From the NCBI RefSeq assembly GCF_018555435.2, contig NZ_JAFEJT020000012.1:1-64000 (forward strand): 64,000 bases of DNA, read 5' to 3'. The stretch is from Bifidobacterium amazonense (GTDB taxonomy: Bacteria; Actinomycetota; Actinomycetes; Actinomycetales; Bifidobacteriaceae). Positions 44,507 to 53,179 of the stretch are shown piece by piece; position 1 is the first letter of the stretch; each line of letters begins with the position of its first letter. The notes under the pieces were generated by a model. That model worked only from the letters and a program-made list of their open reading frames with translations. It was not told the origin of the DNA and did no database searches. Both the position numbers and the translations under genes were made by a program.

Positions 44507-46087
44507 CTACAACCGGATGTCCTGCGCCGGCTGCGCCGGGCGCTCGTCGATGTCGGCCAGCCCGCTGACGTCCGCGTTGTAGAAGCGCTTGAGATCGTTG
44601 CAGAACTTGGCTAGGCTCGCCTCGCACGAGTAGAGCATGTGGCCCGCCGGATAGTAGGTGAAGGCGATGTTGCCGCGCAGCGGCTTGGGCAGGCCGAGAT
44701 GGTCGATGTCGTATTCGGTCTGGAAGAACGGTGTGCACAGGTCGTAGATGCCGTTGCCGACGAGCACCTTGAGCGTGGGCTGATGCGCGATGGCCGCGGC
44801 AAGGTCGGGCAGCACGTTCGGGAACGGGATGTTGCCGCCCCATGAGGACTTGGTGCCTTCCGGCTGGTGGTGCCACCAGGTCCAGCCCTTGCCCGGTTCG
44901 GTGGCGCTCCAGTCGAAGTCGGCGAATCCGCGGCGTTCCGGTGTACGGTCCCAACCGAGCTCGTCGCGCAGGTAGGCGTTGCACAGGCTCGAGTATGCCG
45001 GGTCGAGGAAGGCGTCGTCGACCACGAACGTCTCCTCGTCCTTGACGCGGTCGAGATCGTAGCCGGCCACACGGCCGTCGTACCGGCCGACGATCTTCTC
45101 CTCGCCCCTCAGCAGTTCCTTGCGGAATCGCATGTCCACGACGCGCAGGTCGGAATCGTAGACGTATTGTGCGTCCAGTCCGGTCAGCTCGGCGTATCGT
45201 TCGGCGACGCGTCGCTTGGTGTCTTCGTCGAGCGAGGCCCCGGCGGCGAGCGCGAGGCGCAGCGGCCCGTTGGCGAACGCGCGGGCCTGCTGCAGGTGCT
45301 CGGCGGTCTGCGTCTCCGAGGCGGCGCGGCCATGGTATTTGGCGACGGACGCGAAGGTCGGGAAGTAGCCGATGTAGTACTGGTCGGAGGTGTCGTATGT
45401 GTAGGCGTAGTCGAGGATGTTGGAGATGAGCGTCAGGCCGTTGAGCGCGACGCCGTCCTGCTGGAGCCGGTATGCGAGCGCCGCGCCGCGCGTGGTGCCG
45501 TAGGATTCGCCGAGCACGTACTTGGGCGAGTTCCAGCGATGGTACTTGCTCAGGTAGGCGCGGATGAACGCGCTGAATCCGGCCACGTCGCCGTCCACCG
45601 ACCACAGCGACGGCTTGGCGGCATCGAGGATTTCGGAGAAGCCGGCGCCGGCGGCGTCGATGAACACGAGGTCGGAATCAGGCAACAGCGTATATGGGTT
45701 GTCGGCCAGGTGATACGGGGCTGCGGGCACGGGGGCCGCGTCGGGTACGTCGATGCGTTTGGGCGCGATGGAGCCCATGAGCAGGAACGTGGTCGACGAG
45801 CCTGGACCGCCGTTGAAGATGAACGTGACCGGACGGGCAGGATCGGTCTCGCCGGAGTCGTCGGCCAGGTTGAACGCGGTGAAGAAGATGCTGGCCGCGG
45901 GCTTGACCTTGCCGGAGTCGATGAGGATCGTGCCGACGGTGGCGTTGTACCGCAGCTCGCGGCCGTCGATCGCGATGCTGTGCCATGTGGTCTTCTCGTA
46001 CGGTTCGGGCAGCTTCGGCGCGGGCTTCTGCCCCGCTCCGACCGCCGTCTGCTGCGTTCCGTTCTGTTCGCCGACTGCATCACCCAT
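44507..46087 (-). CDS. S10 family serine carboxypeptidase-like protein
   Basis: 526-aa member of the S10 peptidase family, which removes C-terminal residues of peptides. NGGPGSS forms the oxyanion hole, GESYGTTRG holds the nucleophile Ser (residue 195 from ATG 46087), the Asp is in VGNGIYDLCTPFF and the His in YYPAGHMLYS. No signal peptide is visible, unusual for this family, so it may work in the cytosol on short peptides. ATG 46087 has AAAGGA eight bases upstream; ATG 46096 is too close to that site. Two tandem palindromes lie at 46142-46193 in its promoter region. Confidence 0.9.
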   Translation of the reverse strand: MGDAVGEQNGTQQTAVGAGQKPAPKLPEPYEKTTWHSIAIDGRELRYNATVGTILIDSGKVKPAASIFFTAFNLADDSGETDPARPVTFIFNGGPGSSTTFLLMGSIAPKRIDVPDAAPVPAAPYHLADNPYTLLPDSDLVFIDAAGAGFSEILDAAKPSLWSVDGDVAGFSAFIRAYLSKYHRWNSPKYVLGESYGTTRGAALAYRLQQDGVALNGLTLISNILDYAYTYDTSDQYYIGYFPTFASVAKYHGRAASETQTAEHLQQARAFANGPLRLALAAGASLDEDTKRRVAERYAELTGLDAQYVYDSDLRVVDMRFRKELLRGEEKIVGRYDGRVAGYDLDRVKDEETFVVDDAFLDPAYSSLCNAYLRDELGWDRTPERRGFADFDWSATEPGKGWTWWHHQPEGTKSSWGGNIPFPNVLPDLAAAIAHQPTLKVLVGNGIYDLCTPFFQTEYDIDHLGLPKPLRGNIAFTYYPAGHMLYSCEASLAKFCNDLKRFYNADVSGLADIDERPAQPAQDIRL

Positions 46088-46141
46088 GATGACCATCCTT
46101 TCTGCGGGCCTGACAGCCCGGTCGTATCAGCATATCAAACA

Positions 46142-46193
46142 ATCGAACGTTCGTTCGATCTGCGTGTCGAAGTTAATCGAACATATGATCGAT
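46142..46193. promoter_or_regulatory. two tandem palindromic operators upstream of the S10 peptidase
   Basis: Site 1 (46142-46159) is ATCGAACGTTCGTTCGAT, with 7-bp perfect arms. Site 2 (46176-46193) is ATCGAACATATGATCGAT, symmetric at 16 of 18 positions. They share ATCGAAC and CGAT and are 34 bp centre to centre, 55-106 bp upstream of the start codon. Paired matching palindromes suggest a cooperative repressor; its gene is not in the window. Confidence 0.6.
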
Positions 46194-46229
46194 TACGTGA
46201 ATTCGCGCCAAGTGCCGAAGACGTCGCCG

Positions 46230-46715
46230 TCACGCCTTGTGCGGCATGTCCACGTCCGTGTCGACGACGATCGTGACCGGACCGTCGTTGACGAGGCCGA
46301 CGCGCATGTGCGCGCCGAACCGGCCCTCCCGCACCGGCACTCCCCCGGAGCGCAGCGCCTCGTTGAACTTGATCCACGTCATGTCGGCATGTTCGGGCTT
46401 GCCGGCGCGGATGAAGCTCGGCCGGTTGCCTTTGTGCACGTCCGCGTACAGCGTGAACTGCGAGATCGAGAGGATCTCACCGCCGATGTCCTGGATGGAG
46501 CGGTTCATCTTGCCCTGTTCGTCCTCGAACACGCGCAGGTTGAGCACCTTGTGCGCAAGCCATGCGACCTCCGCATCGCCATCCGCATCGGAAACACCCA
46601 CCAGGATCATGTATCCGGGGCCGATCTGCTGCGCTTCGAACGTGGGATCAAGCGTCCCCAACTCGTTGACGACGTCGACGCTTGCCTGCGATACGCGTTG
46701 AATCACGATTCTCAT
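46230..46715 (-). CDS. dtd: D-aminoacyl-tRNA deacylase
   Basis: 161-aa proofreading enzyme that removes D-amino acids (and glycine mischarged on tRNA-Ala) from tRNA. Family text: MRIVIQRVSQASV at the N-terminus, the catalytic SQFTLYADV segment (about 80) and the cross-subunit GP motif in GLVNDGPVTIVVD. The start at 46715 is set by this conserved beginning, although the frame is open further upstream. It lies between the aldo/keto reductase and the peptidase on the same strand. Confidence 0.95.
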   Translation of the reverse strand: MRIVIQRVSQASVDVVNELGTLDPTFEAQQIGPGYMILVGVSDADGDAEVAWLAHKVLNLRVFEDEQGKMNRSIQDIGGEILSISQFTLYADVHKGNRPSFIRAGKPEHADMTWIKFNEALRSGGVPVREGRFGAHMRVGLVNDGPVTIVVDTDVDMPHKA

Positions 46716-46816
46716 ACCGCCGATTATGGCACAGGAACCGCATGCAGGGGCCTCTTCGCCCATTTCGGCCGTGATCCCCGGCCGCGCGGCACGCCCCCAT
46801 ACCGCCGCGTGAGGGG

Positions 46817-46850
46817 CGTTCGGGCGAATCGAATGCGACTCGCCCGAACG
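46817..46850 (-). terminator. hairpin after the aldo/keto reductase gene
   Basis: CGTTCGGGCGA (46817-46827) and TCGCCCGAACG (46840-46850) form a perfect 11-bp stem with a 12-base loop, 51 bp downstream of the reductase stop. The flanking AGGGG and CCCCT add further pairing. No strong U-tract is present. Confidence 0.5.
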
Positions 46851-46901
46851 ACGCAACCCCTGCACTCACCGGTCACGCAGTGATGCGCGACGGAACAATG
46901 C

Positions 46902-47729
46902 TCAGAAATCGAAGTTGTCCGGGTCCGCGCTGTTGCGGTGGCCGGTGCTCAGCGTGTTGATCGCGGCCATGTCCTCGTCCGTCAGCGCGAAGTCGAACAC
47001 GTCGATGTTCTGGCGGATGCGTTCGGCATGCACCGACTTGGGCAGCACGACCATGCCGCGCTGAATGTGCCAGCGAATCACGATCTGCGCGGCCGACTTG
47101 CCGTATTTGGCGCCGATCTCGGCCAGCAGCGGCGAGGAGAGCAGGTTGCCGCCGGTGCCGCCGAGCGGGCTCCACGCCTCCGCGGCCATGCCGTGGCCGT
47201 GCACGAAGTCGACGAGTTCCTGGTTGGTGAACTGCGGCGACGATTCGATCTGGTCGACGGCCGGCACGACGTCGCTGTTCGCGAGCAACTCGTTGATGTG
47301 ATGCTGGTGGAAGTTGCTCACGCCGATCGCCTTGGCACGGCCGGACGCGGCGATCTCCTGCAGATCGTCCCACGCCTGCTGCCAGCCGTCCGCCGGCCAG
47401 TGGATCAGGTACAGGTCGACGTAGTCGAAGCCGAGCCGTTCGAGGCTTTCGTCGAACGCGGCCTTGGCGCGGTGCGCGCGGATGTCGTCGTTCCACAGCT
47501 TCGTCGTCACGAAGACGTCCTCGCGCGCGATGCCGGACTGCCTCACGCCTTCGCCGACCGACGATTCGTTACGGTAGATCATCGCCGTGTCGATATGCCG
47601 GTATCCCGCCTCGAGCGCGGCACGCACCGCGTTCACCGTGGTCTCGCCGTCCGGCGTGCGGAACACGCCAAGTCCGATCTGCGGGATGACCGTGCCGTTG
47701 TTGAGCGTGATCATCGTCTGTTCTGCCAT
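46902..47729 (-). CDS. aldo/keto reductase
   Basis: NADPH-dependent (beta/alpha)8 oxidoreductase, 275 aa. The catalytic tetrad is visible as D in GYRHIDTAMIY (and Y in the same stretch), K in VTTKLWND and H in YLIHWPADG. The cofactor end is recognised from VVLPKSVHAERIRQNIDVFDF. This group (AKR5-like, 2,5-diketogluconate reductase type) reduces many aldehydes and ketones; the physiological substrate is unknown. ATG 47729 is chosen; upstream is a shadow. Confidence 0.9.
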   Translation of the reverse strand: MAEQTMITLNNGTVIPQIGLGVFRTPDGETTVNAVRAALEAGYRHIDTAMIYRNESSVGEGVRQSGIAREDVFVTTKLWNDDIRAHRAKAAFDESLERLGFDYVDLYLIHWPADGWQQAWDDLQEIAASGRAKAIGVSNFHQHHINELLANSDVVPAVDQIESSPQFTNQELVDFVHGHGMAAEAWSPLGGTGGNLLSSPLLAEIGAKYGKSAAQIVIRWHIQRGMVVLPKSVHAERIRQNIDVFDFALTDEDMAAINTLSTGHRNSADPDNFDF

Positions 47730-47960
47730 ATGCTGCCTGCCTTTCCCTGACGGGTCGGTCGTCCGACTCCCGCGTCCGGCCCGTCCTCGCAGGAAACCGA
47801 ACGGCCGGCACGGATCGCAATCATTGTACGTGCCGGCCGCGCGCCGCGACGGCGATTTACGGAAGATGCGGCAATCGGCGAACATCGGACCGCAATTATC
47901 GACGACTGTCGGTCCAGTCAGAAGAACAGCATCGCCGCGCCGGCCGACCTGCGGATGCGG

Positions 47961-49121
47961 TCACCGCGCGCTGCGACGTTCAAACCGCAGCGCAAACGCC
48001 GTCAGCAGCAGCACCGCAACCACGGTGAACGGCATGCCGGCCAGGCCGATGACGTGATAGTCCATGCCGGACAGGTTCAACGCCATGCCGCCGACGAGCG
48101 AGCCGACGGCGTTGCCGCCGTTGAAGGCGATCTGCACCGCGGCGCCGCCGATGAGCTCGCCGCCGCCCTTGCCGGCCTCGGCCATGAGCAGCATCTGCGG
48201 ACCGTTGATGAAGAACAGTCCGAACGCGATCCAGAAGGTCAGCAGCGCGCACGTCGCCGGATTGCCGGGCGTCACGAAGACCAGCAGCAGGCCGACGGCG
48301 GAGATCGACTGGCCCACCGCGGCGGTCACGGAGTGCAGCCAGCGGTCGGCCAGGTGGCCGCCGGCAAGGCCGCCGACCACCATGCCGAATCCGGCGAGCA
48401 TCATCAGCAGCGGGATGAGCCGCGAATCATAGCCGCCGGTCTTCTGCAGCCACGGCGACACGTAGCTCCACCAGCAGAACACGCCGGAATTGCCGACGAA
48501 CACGGCGCCCAGCACCAGCCACGGGCCGGGTTTGGCGAGGAAGCGGAACTGGCCGGCGAGCCCGGCGTCCGGCACGGCCGGAATCAGCGGCATCCACGCC
48601 ACGGTCAACGCGATGGTGACGCCGGCGCCGAGAGCGAGGATGACGAACGCCAGACGCCAGTCGAGGTATTCGGCCAAGAGGGTGCCGGCCGGCACACCGA
48701 GCATGTTGGCCAGCGTCTGGCCGGTGACCATCACGGACACCGCCTTGCCTTCGCGGCCCTTGTCGGCGAGCGCCTTGGCGATCACGGTGCCGGTGCCGAA
48801 GAACGCGCCATGGGGAAGTCCGGCGATGAAGCGGGCGACGACGAGCACCATGGCGTTCGGCGCGGCCGCGCTCAGCGCGTTGCCGGCGAGCGCGAGCGCC
48901 ATGAAGAGGATCACCAGATGCTTCGGGCTGGTCTTGCGGCCGAACACCAGCATGGTCACGCCGAAGCACACGCCGATGGCGTATGCGGAGATGAAATGGC
49001 CGGCGGTCGGAATGGACACCGCCATGGCCGCCGCCGTCTGCGGCAGGATGCCCATCATCACGAATTCGGCGGCGCCGAGCACGAACGCCCCCGCGGCGAT
49101 CGCCAGCAGACTCTTCTTCAT
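47961..49121 (-). CDS. MFS transporter (AraJ/DHA1 type)
   Basis: 386-aa major facilitator with twelve hydrophobic helices. N-terminal LLAIAAGAFVLGAAEFVMMGILPQ and later RFIAGLPHGAFFGTGTVIAK match the AraJ/PbuE-like exporters (efflux of sugars, nucleobases or drugs). No motif fixes the substrate. The gene stands alone; RBS GGAGAG is upstream of ATG 49121. The genes on both sides are on the same strand but well separated. Confidence 0.88.
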   Translation of the reverse strand: MKKSLLAIAAGAFVLGAAEFVMMGILPQTAAAMAVSIPTAGHFISAYAIGVCFGVTMLVFGRKTSPKHLVILFMALALAGNALSAAAPNAMVLVVARFIAGLPHGAFFGTGTVIAKALADKGREGKAVSVMVTGQTLANMLGVPAGTLLAEYLDWRLAFVILALGAGVTIALTVAWMPLIPAVPDAGLAGQFRFLAKPGPWLVLGAVFVGNSGVFCWWSYVSPWLQKTGGYDSRLIPLLMMLAGFGMVVGGLAGGHLADRWLHSVTAAVGQSISAVGLLLVFVTPGNPATCALLTFWIAFGLFFINGPQMLLMAEAGKGGGELIGGAAVQIAFNGGNAVGSLVGGMALNLSGMDYHVIGLAGMPFTVVAVLLLTAFALRFERRSAR

Positions 49122-49213
49122 GGGCAGATCTCTCCTCTACCCGCACGCATAACCGTGCGCACGACAACAACTCCGTCAACGAGTATATGCCACGGAAACG
49201 GCGGCTTCACGGC

Positions 49214-49831
49214 TTATTGGGCAGCCATACGCCTCGATCGCCATTCGTCCGCCGTGATGATGCGGAGCATATGGTCGTGGTAGGCGTCGATGAGCGGAAA
49301 ATAGTCGTGTTCCGCCGTGAAGACGGTGTTCATGCCGCACTTGGCCATCACGCGGCCGGACTGCGTGTTCTCCACGTAGTGCCCGCCCCACACGGCGTCC
49401 TTATGCAACGTATCGAACGCGTAATCAAGCACAGCGTTCAGCGCCTCGGGCATGTAGCCGCGTCCCCAGAACGGGCGGCCGATCCAGTACCCGAGTTCCA
49501 GCGCGTTGTCGCCGAGGTACTTGCCGTAGCGCGTCTTGAGCCCGGCATCCGATTCGACCGGATCGATGGCGTAATGGTCGACCGGTTTGAGCGCGATGCT
49601 GCCGACCGGCTCGTCGCCGTTGTCCTTGACGGTGATGGCCCAGTTGTTCTCCACCGCGAGAATGTTTTTGATGTCGTTCATGCTGCCTTCGACGCTGGTG
49701 TGCGGCGGCCATCCGCACAGCAGGCCGATCTGCGGGTCGGAAGCATACTTGAACAGCGCGGCGGCCTCGGCCTCGTCACCAACCTTCCACTCGCGCAACT
49801 GCAATCGTTCGGTCTCGACCGTCTCGCTCAT
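49214..49831 (-). CDS. GNAT N-acetyltransferase (RimJ/RimL-like)
   Basis: 205-aa acetyltransferase of the RimJ/RimL type: VETERLQLREWKVGDEAEAAALF, IGLKPV-like GSIALKPVDHYA, ELGYWIGRPFWGRGYMPEALNAVLDYAF (acetyl-CoA loop) and NTQSGRVMAKCGM. These proteins acetylate N-termini of ribosomal proteins or small amines; the target is unknown. ATG 49831 has GGAGG upstream. It is the last core-like gene before the lower-GC accessory region. Confidence 0.87.
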   Translation of the reverse strand: MSETVETERLQLREWKVGDEAEAAALFKYASDPQIGLLCGWPPHTSVEGSMNDIKNILAVENNWAITVKDNGDEPVGSIALKPVDHYAIDPVESDAGLKTRYGKYLGDNALELGYWIGRPFWGRGYMPEALNAVLDYAFDTLHKDAVWGGHYVENTQSGRVMAKCGMNTVFTAEHDYFPLIDAYHDHMLRIITADEWRSRRMAAQ

Positions 49832-50019
49832 TCTCACCTCCGGACTATGGGATCGACAGTACGATCGTCAACGCTACCATCATCATGCGCTCGCATACAG
49901 GAAGGGCACCTTCGTTGTTGCTGTTGTCACGAACGGCAAGAGCATCTTGAGACAGGCCTGCGATACATTGCAGCAAGTCAAGCTTTAATTGATATACATC
50001 ATTATCAACAGACCACTAA

Positions 50020-50048
50020 TTGACTAGACAGATTCTCTATTTTATAGT
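50020..50048 (+). promoter_or_regulatory. predicted promoter of the Fic gene
   Basis: TTGACT (50020-50025), 17 bp, TATAGT (50043-50048), in a locally AT-rich stretch 40 bp upstream of the ATG. AGGAG (50073-50077) precedes the start. Confidence 0.6.
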
Positions 50049-50089
50049 TTCTATAAGTTAGAAGCAGCAGATAGGAGCGAATCATTCCC

Positions 50090-51331
50090 ATGGATATGAA
50101 ATATAGAAGTTTAGCACGTCTCTTCCATGCCGATAGAACGAACGATTCGTACAACAACCACGAGCTGCTTGCCCGGCAACGTCTCGAAGCCGAATCGACA
50201 TTCCGCACCGGCGTTATCACTCCGTTGGGCGAGCTATTCAGCGCCACGCCACGGGAAACGACCATGATCGTCGAACGCATACTCCTTGCCGAAAGGCGCG
50301 TGTCAAGACTGTGGAACCAGATACCGGGTGTGATGCGCTGGGATTGGATCAGACGTTCCATCAGCGAGGAACTGTTTGCCACCAACGAGATGGAGGGCGT
50401 GCGCAGTACACGCAAGGAGACAGTACGCGCAGTCGAAGCTGCGGAGAAATCACTGAGGGAAGGAGACGAATCCAAAGCACGGTTCAGCGAATTCGCAAAA
50501 CTCTATCTGAACCTCACCGACCAGGATTCCTCACTCCCCGCTGAGATAGCCGATATACGCGCCATTTACGACAAGGTGGCGCTGGATGAAATCGAAGAAC
50601 AGTACCGACCGGATGGCGATCTTTTTCGGAAAGATGATGTGGAAGTGCTCGGCCCGCACGGGCTACCGATACATAACGGCGTCAAAGGCGAAGGAACCAT
50701 CAGCGCATTGCTGACCGACATGATCCACCTGGCGGAATCGGCATCGATACCACGCCTGCAGGCTGTGATCATGTCGCATTTCCTGTTCGAATACGTGCAT
50801 CCGTTCTACGACGGCAACGGTCGTACAGGACGCTACCTGCTGGCTCTCTACTTGAATCACGATCTGACCATGCCGACCGTGCTCTCCCTGTCCAGAACCA
50901 TAGCCGAGAACAAGAACGCCTATTACAAGGCGTTCACCGAGGCCGAGGACAAACTGAACTGCGGCGAGCTCACGTTCTTTGTAAATATGATGCTCGGCTT
51001 TATTCAAAAAGCTCAGGACGAGCTGATTGACGAACTAGGAGACAAGGTGGATCGGCTTGTCAAAGGTGGCGACATCTGCAAACGTATCGCCGAAGAGCAC
51101 GGACTTTCCGCCAACGCCTTCGAGCTGCTGTATTCCGTCATGCAGGAGGAGCTGTTCGATTCGGCGAAATACATTTCATTGGATGACGCAGCATATCATC
51201 TCAAACTATCCAAGCAGAGCGCGAGGAAATACGTCGGCGAACTGCTGGACGCCGGACTCGTCATCCGAACTGGTACCCGCCCGATGAAGGTGCAGGCTTC
51301 CGAACAGTTGAAAGCGTCCCTCGTCCTATAG
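50090..51331 (+). CDS. Fic family protein (AMPylase type, with N-terminal inhibitory motif)
   Basis: 413-aa protein expected to transfer AMP (or another nucleotide-derived group) from a nucleotide to target hydroxyls. The Fic core motif HPFYDGNGRTGR (about 240-251) is complete with the catalytic His. The Fic_N region carries TNEMEG (about 97-102), matching the (S/T)xxxE(G/N) inhibitory motif, so this is a self-inhibited class II Fic. The C-terminus (YISLDDAAYHLKLSKQSARKYVGELLDAGLVIRTG) is a winged-helix-like fold often seen in Fic proteins. Base composition is less GC-rich than the neighbours. It lies beside a ychF-end repeat. No antitoxin gene is adjacent, in line with built-in inhibition. 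Confidence 0.92.
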   Translation: MDMKYRSLARLFHADRTNDSYNNHELLARQRLEAESTFRTGVITPLGELFSATPRETTMIVERILLAERRVSRLWNQIPGVMRWDWIRRSISEELFATNEMEGVRSTRKETVRAVEAAEKSLREGDESKARFSEFAKLYLNLTDQDSSLPAEIADIRAIYDKVALDEIEEQYRPDGDLFRKDDVEVLGPHGLPIHNGVKGEGTISALLTDMIHLAESASIPRLQAVIMSHFLFEYVHPFYDGNGRTGRYLLALYLNHDLTMPTVLSLSRTIAENKNAYYKAFTEAEDKLNCGELTFFVNMMLGFIQKAQDELIDELGDKVDRLVKGGDICKRIAEEHGLSANAFELLYSVMQEELFDSAKYISLDDAAYHLKLSKQSARKYVGELLDAGLVIRTGTRPMKVQASEQLKASLVL

Positions 51332-51432
51332 GCGTTCGACCACTTCCGATCGCCCGCAGCAATCTGGCGAACAGTTCAGCCCGATGTTCTTCACTTCGAC
51401 GCACGAAGACATCGTGCATCATCAACCCTATC

Positions 51433-51528
51433 GAGGGCCTTGGAACCACTAAGATTCCAAGGCCCTCAGCACTGGTTAGTCAGCAATCACTTCTTGCTCA
51501 CGTTGAACTTGAACTCGACCGACTCGCC
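51433..51528 (-). repeat. duplicated 3' end of ychF with its hairpin (copy B)
   Basis: On the minus strand this codes GESVEFKFNVSKK-stop, matching the true YchF C-terminus GDIVEFKFNVSKK. The similarity continues past the stop through the spacer and the GAGGGCCTTGGAA hairpin. Its coding end begins at 51528, directly after the HipA stop codon (51529-51531). The copy is in the same orientation as the genuine ychF. Confidence 0.85.
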
Positions 51529-52785
51529 TTACCTCAGGAGTCGTTCGTTGAGGATGACGGGGGCATGTTCGACCGACGGGCGCAACGCATCCAACTGATC
51601 GGCCAACTGGGACTCGTCGACTGTCGGCAGTTCGAGCAGGGAACGCGCGGCAGCATGCAAGTAGTCGTTCAACGCCTCGATGCGGCCCTGCTCCAACGAG
51701 TAGGTCGGGTCGTTCTCCAAGGTGACGTCCAACGCCTTGCGCAGCATCTCATGCTGCGCGTTGCCCATGATGACCTCGCACTGGTTGCGGAACGTCATAC
51801 GCGAGTTCGACGGCTGGCGTTCCTCCAATACCTTTGGCGTCCACGTGCCAGACTCCCAGTCGGCGCGCATGTCGTTCTTGAACAGCGACATGTTGTGATC
51901 GAACAACGGAGCCGGCCCCAAGATCCGGCCGGTACGGTTGTCGCGCAGGAACCCGTGGTTGTTGGCGTGACGGTCCTGATTGACGATGAGCGCGTCGAAC
52001 ACCAACATCGTGCGCATCGCCTCGAACGATTCCTCGGACACGGCACGCGCAGCGGCAAGGATCTCCGGGAACGACGCAAGCTGCGTCGCCGCATAGAACG
52101 GCACGAACGACACGTCCTTCGTGTTCATCGAACCGCACACCGACGCGAGCCTGCCCTTCCAACGGGCGATACGGTAATCAACCGCATCCACACCAATCTT
52201 GCGCGCCAACTGAGAGGCAAGATACTCGGAATACGGTTCCAATCCGGCATTCGCATACCCCTCGGAACCCGCCTTCCACAGTTCCAGTCCACACTCCGTA
52301 TGCCGCCACGCCTTCGGGAACTGGCCGTCCGTCGTCCACTCGCTCGACAAACCAATCGCATGCTTCTCCCTCGGCGTATACCCAGTGTAGGCCACGATGG
52401 CGAGCGTCTCGTCCAACGGATTATCGTACAGGTTGATGTCCGCGAACCTGAGGTTCTCGCCCTCGCGCTCCACCCAGAACGAATCGTTGACCGACAACCC
52501 CTTGCACAAATCGATGATGCCCAGCGTATCCGAAATGTTCAGCCCCGCCTGCGCGAGAATCTGAGCGGCGAACTCACGATTCTTCGGGATCGTACGCCGC
52601 TCAAGCCAAGTGGTGAGCTTCGTACCATCGGGATCCGGAGCCAACGGGAACGGCAGCAACGTCCGCTTCGACTCATCGAACCAGCGGACATGCGCCTCGA
52701 TCTTGCCCGCCAACAGACCCTCGCCATACGACGCATCGAACCGGAGCAACGGATTGTCATAGAGCCGCAGCACATAACTCGCCAT
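51529..52785 (-). CDS. HipA-like serine/threonine kinase without antitoxin
   Basis: 418-aa protein of the HipA/CtkA kinase group. The P-loop-like region KAGSEGYANAG, the catalytic loop ALIVNQDRHANNHGFL (Asp in NxDRHxxN) and the metal-binding Asp in APLFDHNMSLF are intact, so kinase activity is expected. The N-terminal ~150 residues (SYVLRLYDNPLLRF) lack the usual HipA N-terminal dimer domain. E. coli HipA phosphorylates GltX and is held by HipB; no hipB-like XRE gene is adjacent. RBS AAAGGA precedes ATG 52785. The stop abuts a ychF-end copy, whose hairpin serves as terminator. Confidence 0.82.
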   Translation of the reverse strand: MASYVLRLYDNPLLRFDASYGEGLLAGKIEAHVRWFDESKRTLLPFPLAPDPDGTKLTTWLERRTIPKNREFAAQILAQAGLNISDTLGIIDLCKGLSVNDSFWVEREGENLRFADINLYDNPLDETLAIVAYTGYTPREKHAIGLSSEWTTDGQFPKAWRHTECGLELWKAGSEGYANAGLEPYSEYLASQLARKIGVDAVDYRIARWKGRLASVCGSMNTKDVSFVPFYAATQLASFPEILAAARAVSEESFEAMRTMLVFDALIVNQDRHANNHGFLRDNRTGRILGPAPLFDHNMSLFKNDMRADWESGTWTPKVLEERQPSNSRMTFRNQCEVIMGNAQHEMLRKALDVTLENDPTYSLEQGRIEALNDYLHAAARSLLELPTVDESQLADQLDALRPSVEHAPVILNERLLR

Positions 52786-52862
52786 GATCGATCCTTTCGA
52801 TAATCTCGACTCAACCGGTTTTCATCGCGACCCTTGCACGAACGACTGTCCCCAGTATAGTT

Positions 52863-52959
52863 GAGGGCCCTGGAACCACATTCCAAGACCCTCAGCACTA
52901 CCCGGCAATCTCTTAGACGTTGGGGAGAACTTGAACTCGACCGCATCGCCGAGCTGCAT
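52863..52959 (-). repeat. degenerate duplicate of the ychF 3' end (copy C)
   Basis: On the minus strand it codes MQLGDAVEFKFSPTSK, close to the YchF ending MQDGDIVEFKFNVSKK. It has lost the stop and part of the hairpin (a mismatched GAGGGCCCTGGAA arm). Same orientation as ychF and copy B, it bounds the HipA module upstream and the TetR/MFS module on the other side. Confidence 0.78.
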
Positions 52960-53057
52960 CGCATTTTTTGCCGGCAATAGCCCGGATTCATGCCGCGCAC
53001 AGCATTGTGGCCATCCCAGCACCGCAGCAGCGCGATATGACCTTGACTCGCCACCGG

Positions 53058-53159
53058 TCAGGACCGGATGTTAGCCTCAATATCAACAGCAGCCTTCCAC
53101 GCCTCCTTACAGTGCGCAACCCGGAAGGTTCTTTTCATTTCGACGTCATCATCTGCCAT
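53058..53159 (-). CDS. possible 33-aa small protein or gene remnant
   Basis: An ATG-initiated frame (MADDDVEMKRTFRVAHCKEA, then a short Trp/Ala/Glu-rich end) stops just before a small hairpin. There is no good ribosome binding site. It may be a remnant of a lost gene, for example an antitoxin, but nothing in it is recognisable. Confidence 0.25.
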   Translation of the reverse strand: MADDDVEMKRTFRVAHCKEAWKAAVDIEANIRS

Positions 53160-53179
53160 GAACCTGACCCCATGATGCA

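Larger units (their letters stand above)
52786..53179. other. 394-bp region between HipA-like and TetR genes
   Basis: It holds copy C of the ychF end (52863-52959), a 33-aa open frame (53058-53159) and a CCGGTC-AG-GACCGG hairpin at 53054-53067. The remaining ~100 bp (52960-53057) shows nothing recognisable. The HipA promoter must lie between copy C and 52785. Confidence 0.6.

Noticed and set aside
49587-49988. A 133-aa plus-strand frame over the GNAT gene and the spacer before fic.
   Set aside because: Most of it is antisense to the acetyltransferase. The last ~40 codons in the spacer match nothing I recognise and there is no start site of their own.
52822-53022. A 66-aa frame covering copy C of the ychF end.
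   Set aside because: Its middle is the decayed ychF terminus and hairpin read through in frame, so it is better explained as a duplicated gene end than as a gene.
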